A stretch of 64,000 bases of DNA, taken from the NCBI GenBank assembly GCA_027487675.1, contig JAIYDD010000190.1:42457-106456 (forward strand), given 5' to 3'. The position numbers and the translations under genes are program-made. Under the pieces are notes generated by a model. That model saw only the letters and a list, made by a program, of their open reading frames with translations. It was not told the DNA's origin and did no database searches. This document shows positions 18,023-26,328 of the stretch, one piece after another. This stretch comes from Acetobacteraceae bacterium (lineage in GTDB: Bacteria; Pseudomonadota; Alphaproteobacteria; Acetobacterales; Acetobacteraceae). Position 1 is the first letter of the stretch. Every line of letters starts with the position of its first letter.

Positions 18023-18996
18023 GCCTGGCCGACCTCGAAGCGGCGCCGCCGCGCCTGGCGCGGGGCTGGGAATTCGACCAGCCGGTGGGCAAGCGCGGCT
18101 ATGTCTGGTGGTACCTCGACGCGCTGTCGGATGATGGCCGGCACGGCATCACCATCATCGCCTTCATCGGCACGGTGTTCTCCCCCTGGTATGCGCTGGC
18201 CCGCATGGCCGAGGGCGGCACCGGCGGCGACCCGCACGAGCATTGCTGCCTGAACGTCGCGCTGTACGGCTCGCCCCGACGCTGGGCGATGACGGACCGG
18301 CGCAGCAGCGCGCTGCGGCGGGGGCCGGACTCCCTGACCATCGGGCGGAGCGGGCTGGAATGGGACGGCACGACGCTGACCGTGCGGATCGAGGAGGTGA
18401 CGGCGCCCATCCCCTCGCGCCTGCGCGGCGTGGTGCGCCTGACGCCGCGCGCGCTGTCGACGCGCAGCTTCGTCCTGGACAGCCACGGGCGCCACCGCTG
18501 GCACCCGATCGCGGCACGATCCCGCGTGGAGGTGGCGCTGGAACGGCCGTCCCTGCGCTGGTCGGGCAACGCCTATTTCGACACCAACGCGGGCTCCGCG
18601 CCGCTGGAACAGGATTTTGCCAGCTGGGACTGGTGCCGGGCGCCGATGCGGGACGAGACGGCTATTCTGTACAACACGCGGCGACGCGACGGCACGCAGC
18701 AATCGCTGGCGCTGCGCGTCGCCGATGATGGCAGCGTGACGGATTTCGACCCGCCGCAGCCCGTCGAACTGCCGAAGACGCTGTGGCGCATCGCACGGCC
18801 CACGCGCGCGGAAGGCGGACAGGCGCGCGTGGTGCGGACGCTGGAGGACACGCCTTTCTATTCGCGCTCCGAACTGCGCACGCGGCTGCTGGGGCAGGAA
18901 GCAACGGCGGTGCACGAGAGCCTGTCGCTCGACCGGTTCAAGTCGCCGGCGATGTTCCTGATGCTGCCGTTCAAGGTGCCGCGGACGCTGGGGTGA
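18019..18996 (+). CDS. crtC: hydroxyneurosporene synthase / carotenoid 1,2-hydratase
   Basis: GWEFDQPVGKRGYVWWYLDALSDDGRHGITIIAFIGTVFSPWY, HCCLNVALYG; ATGA overlap with crtD stop. Confidence 0.93.
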   Translation: MSLADLEAAPPRLARGWEFDQPVGKRGYVWWYLDALSDDGRHGITIIAFIGTVFSPWYALARMAEGGTGGDPHEHCCLNVALYGSPRRWAMTDRRSSALRRGPDSLTIGRSGLEWDGTTLTVRIEEVTAPIPSRLRGVVRLTPRALSTRSFVLDSHGRHRWHPIAARSRVEVALERPSLRWSGNAYFDTNAGSAPLEQDFASWDWCRAPMRDETAILYNTRRRDGTQQSLALRVADDGSVTDFDPPQPVELPKTLWRIARPTRAEGGQARVVRTLEDTPFYSRSELRTRLLGQEATAVHESLSLDRFKSPAMFLMLPFKVPRTLG

Positions 18997-19004
18997 GGTG
19001 GTGC

Positions 19005-19184
19005 GTGCGAGGCTCCGCCTCGCGCTCCGCCAGGGGCCCTGCCCCGTCGGACGCAGTGCGTCCGACCCCGGCAAGGGGCAGGGCCTCTTGCAGCCCCTTT
19101 CGTTTTTCGCTGGCGCCGGTCCAGGGCGGCAGCCCTGGTGGTGGGGGGCTACGGGGGGCAGGCGAAGCCTCCCCCCGGGGCCAC
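19005..19184. repeat. dispersed intergenic repeat, family A copy 2
   Basis: Shares long blocks with 11943-12106; lies between convergent crtC and the ATP-grasp gene. Confidence 0.85.
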
Positions 19185-19266
19185 AAGGCGCTGTCTCAAC
19201 CGAAGCTTCGCACGTAGGAGGCAACGCCTTCCCCCTGGGCCACGCGACGCCGCCGCCCTGCAGGCG

Positions 19267-20397
19267 TCAGTCGTACCAGCCCACATCCAGCGTCGCGACC
19301 TCGCCGAAGGGCACGCGTTTCCGCGCGGCCTCGCGCATGATGGGCCAGGCGGTCCAGGGCATGGTCAGCAGCGGCGCGGGGTCGGACCAACGCCAGCAGA
19401 CATCGGGCGTGGTGACCAGGTTCCGCAGGTTGCGGGCGAAGCCGCCGCCGCGCCGGAACAGGCTGAGCTGCGTCTCGGTCAGGCAGGACCAGAATTGCTG
19501 CAGGCGGCGCGCGGCGCGGAAGCGGATCGGCGGGGCGCCATCGGGGTCCAGGATGGCGCGGGCGACGTCGGCGGGTTCCAGGAAGTGCAGGCCGCTGGTG
19601 GTGCGCGGGTTGCATTCGATGCCGAAGGGGCGGCCGGTGTCGTCCTCGCGCAGGTCGAAGGACAGGAAGCCGGACCAGCGTGTGGCGGCGGCGAAGCGCG
19701 CGGCCCAGGCTTCGATGGCGGGGTGGTCCACGCGTTCGAAGGCCACCGCGACGGTGCCGCCGAACTGCACGCCGCGATAGATCGCGGTGGCGAGCACGCG
19801 GCCTTCGTGGACCAGGGAGCAGGTGCTGAATTCCTCGCCCGCGACGAAGCGCTGGACCACATGCGGCACGGCGGGATCGGGCGGCGGCAAGGGCGCGCCG
19901 GCGTCCAGCACGCGCACGCCGCGGCCGGAGCAGGAATGCACGGGCTTGACCACGACGCGCGCGGTGCGGGCGAGCGCCTCGGCCTGCGGCGTGCCGAGGG
20001 CGTGGGTTTCGGGCACGTCGAGGCCGAAGCGGGTGGCGGCCTCGGCGAAGCCGCCCTTGTGGTGCAGCGGCAGCAGGGTGTCGGGCGGCATGGTCAGCAC
20101 GCGCACGCCGTGCGGCAGCAGGGGGGGCAGGTGGGCGACGTGCATCGTCTCCTCGGAGACGGGCAGGACGAGGGTCGCGCCGGTGTCGCGCACGGCCTGG
20201 GCGAGCGCTTCGAGGTAGGCCTGCTTGCCCTCGGCCGGCGCGGGGGTGCGGATGCTCTGCGCCACGCTGCGCGAGGCGCCCGCCAGGTGCCGCGCATGCG
20301 GCTCCGCGATGATCACCTTGTGCCCCAGTTCGTGAAACCCCCTGGCCAGATCAAGAGACTTCGGCAGCCGCCCCAGCGTGATGAGGACGGTCGCCAA
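19267..20397 (-). CDS. ATP-grasp domain protein
   Basis: ATVLITLGRLPKSLDLARGFHELGHKVIIAEPH, VVVKPVHSCSGRGVRV, FGIECNPRTTSGLHFL. TTG start at 20397 preferred over ATG at 20484 because the extra N-terminus spans a GC hairpin. Confidence 0.75.
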   Translation of the reverse strand: MATVLITLGRLPKSLDLARGFHELGHKVIIAEPHARHLAGASRSVAQSIRTPAPAEGKQAYLEALAQAVRDTGATLVLPVSEETMHVAHLPPLLPHGVRVLTMPPDTLLPLHHKGGFAEAATRFGLDVPETHALGTPQAEALARTARVVVKPVHSCSGRGVRVLDAGAPLPPPDPAVPHVVQRFVAGEEFSTCSLVHEGRVLATAIYRGVQFGGTVAVAFERVDHPAIEAWAARFAAATRWSGFLSFDLREDDTGRPFGIECNPRTTSGLHFLEPADVARAILDPDGAPPIRFRAARRLQQFWSCLTETQLSLFRRGGGFARNLRNLVTTPDVCWRWSDPAPLLTMPWTAWPIMREAARKRVPFGEVATLDVGWYD

Positions 20398-20462
20398 CTG
20401 ATGCCGGGGTCCGGGGGGCGGCGCGCCCCCCGGCCGGGGTGCGGGGCGGAGCCCCGCGTCCT

Positions 20463-21854
20463 TTATGCCTTGGTCACCCGACACATCACCTGCTCCGCCG
20501 GACGTGTCGTGAGTCGCGCCGCCGGCCTGATGCGGTGTGGCGCCTCGACCTGCCAGTCGAAGTGCCGGAACAGTCGCGCGATGAGCAGTGTCGCTTCCAC
20601 GGTCGCGAAGGCCGCGCCCGCGCAGATGCGCGGCCCGATGCCGAAGGGGATGTAGGCGCCGGGCGTCATCTCCTTCTCCCGTTCCGGCAGGAAGCGGTCG
20701 GGGTCGAACAGGTTCGGGTCCTTCCAGTAGCCGCGGTGCCGGTGCAGCACCCAGGGTGCGACCATGACCAGCGCGCCGCGCTTGACCTTGTAGGTGCCGA
20801 GCGTCGTCGCCGCGTTGGCGATGCGCGGCAGGAAGGTGATGGGCGGATACAGGCGCAGCGTCTCGCGGAACACGTTGCGCACCAGGGTCAGGCGCTTGGT
20901 GTGCTCGAAGGTGATAACGCCGCCTTGCGTGACCTCCTCGATCTCCGCGCGGAGGCGCGCGACCAGGCCGGGCTGCATGGCCAGGATCGCGAAGGCCCAG
21001 GTGAGCGCGCTGGCGCTGGTCTCGTGGCCGGCGAGGAACATCACGCCGAGTTGGTCGATCAGCTCTTCCCGCGTGAAGCCCGGGCCGCCGTCCAGGCCGC
21101 GCGCGGCGATGATGGCGGCGGCGATGTCGTCGAAGCGCGCGCCGGCGGCGAGGTGCCGGTCCAGCAATTCGCCGAGGTGGCCGCGGATCAGCCGGCAGGC
21201 CTCCAGCACATGGGCGCGCTGCGGCACCTTCGTCCAGGCGCGGTCCATGATGAGGCGGCGAAACTCCACCTGCGCGACGCTGCGTTCGAAGATGGTGAAG
21301 GCGTCGAAAACGTCATGCGCGGTGCGGGTCTCGAGCGTGGTGGAGAAGACAGTGCGGCAGATGATGTCGGCCGTCAGGTGGCTCATCATCAGGTCGAGCG
21401 AGAAGGTTTTGCCGGCCTCCGCGTGCTGCGCCAGCGTCTCTTCCGCCAGGTCGCAGCCCGCCTGCATGTCAGGGAAGGCGCGGTTGACGCGCATGTGCGA
21501 CAGCGCCGGGTCGATCATCCGGCGCTGGCGCTGCCAGGTGGCGCCGGAGGAGACGAAGATGCTGTCGCCGATCAGCGGGTCCAGCGCCTCCACCATCAGG
21601 TCGGATTTCGGGAAGATGCCCTCGGGGTCGGACAGCACGTGGCGGACCAGCGCGGGCTCGTTCACCACGATGATGGACCGCCGCGAATAGCCGAGCGGGC
21701 CGATCGGCGCGTGATAGGCCTCGGCCGGCAGCAGGCCGAGCAGATTGCCCTCGCCTTCCAGCAGCTGGCGGATCAGCGCGACGACGGGCGAGCGCGGGAC
21801 CGGATAGGGCGGCGTGAAGGGGGCCCAGGCAGAGGCTGCGGGCGCGTCGAGCAT
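20463..21854 (-). CDS. cytochrome P450
   Basis: I-helix FLAGHETSASALTWAF, ExxR FRETLRLYPP, heme-binding PFGIGPRICAGAAFATVE. MLDAPAAS start chosen; the ORF extends to 21932. Confidence 0.95.
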   Translation of the reverse strand: MLDAPAASAWAPFTPPYPVPRSPVVALIRQLLEGEGNLLGLLPAEAYHAPIGPLGYSRRSIIVVNEPALVRHVLSDPEGIFPKSDLMVEALDPLIGDSIFVSSGATWQRQRRMIDPALSHMRVNRAFPDMQAGCDLAEETLAQHAEAGKTFSLDLMMSHLTADIICRTVFSTTLETRTAHDVFDAFTIFERSVAQVEFRRLIMDRAWTKVPQRAHVLEACRLIRGHLGELLDRHLAAGARFDDIAAAIIAARGLDGGPGFTREELIDQLGVMFLAGHETSASALTWAFAILAMQPGLVARLRAEIEEVTQGGVITFEHTKRLTLVRNVFRETLRLYPPITFLPRIANAATTLGTYKVKRGALVMVAPWVLHRHRGYWKDPNLFDPDRFLPEREKEMTPGAYIPFGIGPRICAGAAFATVEATLLIARLFRHFDWQVEAPHRIRPAARLTTRPAEQVMCRVTKA

Positions 21855-21900
21855 GGGCGCGTGCGGTCCGATGGTCCCGTGTGTCAGGACGACGTGTCGC

Positions 21901-21944
21901 TGATTCCGCGGCTTTACACCCAGAAGTGTCAAGTGGCATTGTCA
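21901..21944. promoter_or_regulatory. candidate dual PpsR boxes with 8-bp spacing between P450 and DUF2306-like gene
   Basis: TGA-N12-ACA (21901-21918), 8 bp, TGT-N12-TCA (21927-21944). Each box has one mismatch to TGT-N12-ACA; spacing is the same as at bchC. Confidence 0.5.
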
Positions 21945-21967
21945 TTGCCAGGACGAAGGAGCCGCGG

Positions 21968-22711
21968 ATGGAGCTTCTGCTCTTCCACACGCTGGTCGCC
22001 GCGCACATCGCCACGGGTGCGACGGGCGCGATCGCCTTCTGGGTGCCGGTGGTCGGGAAGAAGGGCGGCGAGCAGCACCGGAAATGGGGCCGGGTGTTCA
22101 CCTGGGCGCTGCTGGCGACGGGCGGATTCGCCACGGCGATGAGCCTGCTGTCCATCCTCGATCCCATCGGCACGCATCCGCACCTGGAAGGCCGGTTCGA
22201 GGAAGCCTGGATCCGCGGGATGTTCGGCTGGATGATGCTGCACACGGCCATCCTGACGATCAACCTGACCTGGTATGGCTGGCTCTGCGTGAAGAACCGC
22301 AACAACCACGCGCTGAACCGCACGCGGCTGAACATCTGGCTGCAATGGCTGGTGATCGCGGCGGCGATCAACTGTGCGCTCCAGGGCTGGCTGATCGGCG
22401 AAAAGCTGATGATGCTGATCGCCATCGTCGGCGTGGCGACCGGCTGGACCAATTTGCACTTCCTGAACAAGCCGGCGATCCGGCGCGAGGACTGGCTGAA
22501 GGAGCATGTGAAGGCGCTCGTCGGCTCCGGCATCAGCGTCTACACCGCCTTCATGGCCTTCGGATCGGTGCGGATCCTGCCCGAGCTCGCGCTGCACCCG
22601 GTGCTGTGGGGCATCCCGCTTTCCGTCGGGCTGGCGATCATCATCTGGCACCGCTTCGCCATCGACCGCGCCGCCCGGCAGCGCCGCGCGCGGGTGGAGG
22701 CGGCGGCCTGA
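21968..22711 (+). CDS. multi-pass membrane protein (DUF2306-like)
   Basis: MELLLFHTLVAAHIATGATGAIAFWVPVVGKKGGEQHRKWGRVFTWALLATGGFATAMSLLSI; several hydrophobic helices and a DUF2306-type N-terminal pattern. Confidence 0.7.
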   Translation: MELLLFHTLVAAHIATGATGAIAFWVPVVGKKGGEQHRKWGRVFTWALLATGGFATAMSLLSILDPIGTHPHLEGRFEEAWIRGMFGWMMLHTAILTINLTWYGWLCVKNRNNHALNRTRLNIWLQWLVIAAAINCALQGWLIGEKLMMLIAIVGVATGWTNLHFLNKPAIRREDWLKEHVKALVGSGISVYTAFMAFGSVRILPELALHPVLWGIPLSVGLAIIIWHRFAIDRAARQRRARVEAAA

Positions 22712-24237
22712 GCACTCTCCGCGCCCTTCCGGGCGACAGGGTCATCGTCATCGGCGCCGGCATCGGCGGGCTCGCCGCGGCCGCCGACCTGGCGCGGCGC
22801 GGCGCGCGGGTCACGGTGCTGGAACGCGCCGCGGCGCCGGGCGGCAAGATGCGCCAGCTGCTCGGCGTGGATGCGGGCCCGACCGTCTTCACCATGCGCT
22901 GGATCTTCGAGGGCCTGTTCGCCGATGCCGGGCGGCGGCTGGAGGATGCGCTGGACCTCGTCCCGGCGGATGTGCTGGCGCGGCACGCCTGGCGGGCGGG
23001 CGGGCGGCTCGACCTGTTCGCCGATGTCGCGCGGTCGGCGGCGGCGATCGGCGACTTCGCCGGCGCGGAGGACGCGCGCGGCTATGTGGCGTTCTGCGAA
23101 AGGTCGCGCGACATCTTCTCGACGCTGGCCGGGCCCTTCATCGCGTCCGAACGGCCCTCGCCCTTCGGGCTGATGCGGCGGGTGGGCCTGACCAGGCTGG
23201 ATGCGCTGCTGCGCACGGTGCCGTGGCAGACGCTGTGGGGCGCGCTCGGGACGCATTTCCGGGATGCGCGGCTGCGCCAGCTCTTCGGGCGCTACGCCAC
23301 CTATTGCGGCTGCTCGCCGATGCTGGCGCCGGCGACGCTGATGCTGGTGGCGCATGTCGAGCAGGACGGCGTGTGGCTGGTGCGCGGCGGCATGGTGCGC
23401 GTGGCGCAGGCCATCCAGGCGCTGGCCGAGGCGCAGGGCGCGCGCTTCCGCTTCGGCGCCCATGTCGCGGAGATCCTGGTCGAGGGCGGCCGCGCGAGCG
23501 GCGTCCGCCTGGCGGATGGCGAATGCATCGCCGCCGATGCCGTGGTGTTCAACGGCGACGTCGCGGCGCTGGCGCGCGGGATGCTCGGCGATGGCGCGCG
23601 CGGCGCGGCGGCGGACACGCCGGATGCGGCGCGTTCGCTGTCCGCCGTCACCTGGTGCCTCCGTGCGCCGACCGCGGGCTTCCCGCTGGTGCACCACAAC
23701 GTCTTCTTCGCGGAGGACTACGCCGAGGAGTTCGACGCGATCTTCCGCCGCCGCGACATCTGCGCCGCCCCCACCGTCTACATCTGCGCGCAGGACCGCG
23801 GCGTGGGCGAGGTGGCGCCGGGCGCGGCGGAGCGGCTGCTGGTGCTGGTCAACGCGCCGCCGGATGGCGACCGCGTGGATTTCGTGCCGCGTCTGCCCGA
23901 GCTGGCGGACCGCACGGCCTCGCTGCTGCGCAGCTGCGGGCTGGAGCTGTCGCTGGCGGGCGAGGCCTGCGTGCCGACCACGCCGACAGGGTTCGACGGG
24001 CTGTTCCCGGCCTCGGGCGGCGCGCTGTATGGCCGGGCGAGCCATGGCGCGACGGGCACCTTCGGGCGCGCCGGCGGGGTGACGCGGCTGCCGGGGTTGT
24101 ACTGCGCTGGCGGCTCCGTCCATCCAGGCCCGGGCATCCCGATGGCCGCCATGTCCGGCCGGCTTGCCGCCGCGCGCGTGCTGGAGGACCGCGCCGGCCG
24201 TGGCGCGAGTGTCGTGGCCTTGCCCGCCCCTGCCTGA
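22708..24237 (+). CDS. crtD: CrtD-like carotenoid desaturase, copy 2
   Basis: VIVIGAGIGGLAAAADLARRGARVTVLERAAAPGGKMRQ...ALYGRASHGATGTFGRAGGVTRLPGLYCAGGSVHPGPGIPMAAMSGRLAA. No ATG precedes the FAD motif in frame; candidate starts are a CTG overlapping the upstream TGA (22708) or GTG at 22606. Confidence 0.85.
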   Translation: MSTLRALPGDRVIVIGAGIGGLAAAADLARRGARVTVLERAAAPGGKMRQLLGVDAGPTVFTMRWIFEGLFADAGRRLEDALDLVPADVLARHAWRAGGRLDLFADVARSAAAIGDFAGAEDARGYVAFCERSRDIFSTLAGPFIASERPSPFGLMRRVGLTRLDALLRTVPWQTLWGALGTHFRDARLRQLFGRYATYCGCSPMLAPATLMLVAHVEQDGVWLVRGGMVRVAQAIQALAEAQGARFRFGAHVAEILVEGGRASGVRLADGECIAADAVVFNGDVAALARGMLGDGARGAAADTPDAARSLSAVTWCLRAPTAGFPLVHHNVFFAEDYAEEFDAIFRRRDICAAPTVYICAQDRGVGEVAPGAAERLLVLVNAPPDGDRVDFVPRLPELADRTASLLRSCGLELSLAGEACVPTTPTGFDGLFPASGGALYGRASHGATGTFGRAGGVTRLPGLYCAGGSVHPGPGIPMAAMSGRLAAARVLEDRAGRGASVVALPAPA

Positions 24238-24240
24238 TGC

Positions 24241-24257
24241 CGGGGGCCGAGCCCCCG
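24241..24257. terminator. hairpin between convergent crtD2 and crtI
   Basis: CGGGGGC-CGA-GCCCCCG perfect stem between two converging stop codons. Confidence 0.45.
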
Positions 24258-24260
24258 TTC

Positions 24261-25775
24261 TCACACCTTGGCTTTGAACGCCGCCCCTTCCGGCACGAGC
24301 TGGTCCAGCACCTTTGCCGACGAGATCACCCCCGGCACCCCCGCCCCCGGATGGGTGCCCGCGCCCACGAGGAACAGGTTCTCCACTTCCTCGCTGCGGT
24401 TGTGCGGCCGGAACCAGGCAGACTGGAACAGCTGCGGCTCCAGCGAGAACCCCGCGCCGTTCACCGACAGCAGCCGGTCCCGGAAATCGAGCGGCGTCAT
24501 GATGCGGGAAGTGACGACATGCCGCCCGAGGCCGGGCAGCACCGTCTCCTCCAGCCGCGCCAGGATCTTCGCACGATAGGGCTCGGCCAGTTGCGTCCAG
24601 TCCTGCCCGCCGCCCAGATGCGGCACCGGCGAGAGCACGTAGAAGGCATCGCCGCCGGGCGGCGCCAGCGAGGGATCGGTCGCGGTCGGCCGGTGCAGGT
24701 AGAGCGAGAAATCGTCCGCCAGGTGCTTGCGGCGGAAGATGTCGTGCAGCAGGCCTTCGTAGCGGGGCCCGAGCAGGATGGTGTGGTGGCCCACCTCCTC
24801 GAACCGGCGATCGGTGCCGAAGTACCAGACGAAGAGGCCCATGCTGAACCGCGCACGGGCGAGCTTGCCGTCCGTCCAGCGCTTGCGCGGCTGCGCGCCG
24901 AGCAGCTTCGAATAGGTCCAGGCGACATCGGCGTTGGAGACGACGACATCCGCGTCGATGCGCTCGCCGGAAGCGAGCCTGACGCCGGTGGCGCGGCCGT
25001 CGCGGGTGGTGATCTCCGTCACCTCCGCGTTGCAGCGGACCACGCCGTGCTGGCCCTCGATCAGCCCGACCAGGCCCTGCACCAGCGCGCCCATGCCGCC
25101 CATCGCGTAGTGCACGCCGTGCAGGCGCTCCAGATGCGCGATCAGGCAGTAATAGGCGGTGGTGGTCATCGGGTTCCCGCCGATCAGCAGCGGGTGGAAG
25201 CTGAAGGCGATGCGCAGGCGCTTGTCCTTGAAGTAGTCGCCGACCTTGCCGAAGACCGTGCGGTAGCCCTGCAGGCGGATCAGGTCGGGTGCGGCGCGCA
25301 GCAGCGCGCCGATGCTGTGGAAAGGCTGGTCGGCCAGGTCGCCGAAGGCGACGTCGTAGATCCGCTCGCTGTCGCGGATGAAGCGGTCGAAGCCGTCTAG
25401 ATCGCCGGGCGCAAGCCGCGCCACCTCGGCCCGCGTCGCGGCGAGGTCAGCGGTGCAGGCCATCTCCGACCCGTCGGGGAAGCGGATGCTGTAGAAGGGA
25501 TCCATCGGGCGCAGCGCGACGTCGTCGGACAGGCGCCTGCCGCAGAGCCGCCACAGCTCCTCGAGCAGGTAGGGCGCGGTGATGATGGTGGGCCCCGCGT
25601 CGAAGACGAAGCCGTCCTGGCGGAACACATAGGCGCGCCCGCCCGGCGCATCGAGCTTCTCGAGCACGGTGACGCGCCAGCCCCGCGCGCCGAGGCGCAC
25701 GGCGGCGGCCAGCCCGCCGAAGCCGGAGCCGATGACGACGGCGTGCGGGCGGGGGTCCTCGGTGGTGTCGAACAT
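24261..25775 (-). CDS. crtI: phytoene desaturase
   Basis: VIGSGFGGLAAAVRLGARGWRVTVLEKLDAPGGRAYVFRQDGFVFDAGPTIIT and C-terminal NLFLVGAGTHPGAGVPGVISSAKVLDQL. Confidence 0.95.
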   Translation of the reverse strand: MFDTTEDPRPHAVVIGSGFGGLAAAVRLGARGWRVTVLEKLDAPGGRAYVFRQDGFVFDAGPTIITAPYLLEELWRLCGRRLSDDVALRPMDPFYSIRFPDGSEMACTADLAATRAEVARLAPGDLDGFDRFIRDSERIYDVAFGDLADQPFHSIGALLRAAPDLIRLQGYRTVFGKVGDYFKDKRLRIAFSFHPLLIGGNPMTTTAYYCLIAHLERLHGVHYAMGGMGALVQGLVGLIEGQHGVVRCNAEVTEITTRDGRATGVRLASGERIDADVVVSNADVAWTYSKLLGAQPRKRWTDGKLARARFSMGLFVWYFGTDRRFEEVGHHTILLGPRYEGLLHDIFRRKHLADDFSLYLHRPTATDPSLAPPGGDAFYVLSPVPHLGGGQDWTQLAEPYRAKILARLEETVLPGLGRHVVTSRIMTPLDFRDRLLSVNGAGFSLEPQLFQSAWFRPHNRSEEVENLFLVGAGTHPGAGVPGVISSAKVLDQLVPEGAAFKAKV

Positions 25776-25801
25776 GGTGGGTCAGCCCTCCCGGGCGGGA
25801 T

Positions 25802-26242
25802 TCAGCCGGCGATGCCGAAGGTCGCGAGCGCGAGCACAAGGTAGCGGCCGGTCTTGGCGATGGCGACGAGCAGAAGGAAGGTCCAGAAGGGCTCCCGCAG
25901 CACGCCGGCGACGACAGTGAGCGGATCGCCCATGATGGGCGCCCAGCTCAGCAGCAGCGACCAGCGGCCCCAGCGACGATACCAGCCTTCCGCGCGCGCC
26001 AGCGCATGCGGCTTCACCGGGAACCAGCGCCGGTCGCGGTAGCGTTCGACGGCGCGCCCGATCGCCCAGTTGAGGCAGGAGCCAAGCGTGTTGCCCACGC
26101 TGGCCACGAGCACCAGCAGCCAGGCGGGCTGGTCCGCCAGCAGCAGCAGCGCGACCAGCAGCGGTTCCGACTGCATCGGTAGCAGGGAAGCGGCGCCGAA
26201 GGCCGCGGCGAAGAGACCGGCGAGGGTGGCGATGTCCTGCAT
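25802..26242 (-). CDS. small membrane protein, YqaA/DedA-like
   Basis: LFAAAFGAASLLPMQSEPLLVALLL, SVGNTLGSCLNWAIGRAVERY, SWAPIMGDPLTVVAGVLR. Confidence 0.75.
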   Translation of the reverse strand: MQDIATLAGLFAAAFGAASLLPMQSEPLLVALLLLADQPAWLLVLVASVGNTLGSCLNWAIGRAVERYRDRRWFPVKPHALARAEGWYRRWGRWSLLLSWAPIMGDPLTVVAGVLREPFWTFLLLVAIAKTGRYLVLALATFGIAG

Positions 26243-26328
26243 GGCCAGGCGCCGGATGTGCAGCGGCCGGACGCCCCTCAGAAGGGTCGTCCGGCCGGGC
26301 CTGCGTCATCGTGCGTGCCGTGCGGCGC

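Noticed and set aside
20401-20463. Extra N-terminus of the ATP-grasp protein (MSGDQGIKDAGLRPAPRPGGAPPPGPRH)
   Set aside because: Encoded by a GC-rich hairpin region between the P450 stop and a plausible TTG start; looks non-coding.
21855-21932. N-terminal extension of the P450 ORF (MTLLGVKPRNQRHVVLTHGTIGPHAP)
   Set aside because: Not P450-like and overlaps the candidate PpsR boxes; the start at 21854 is preferred.
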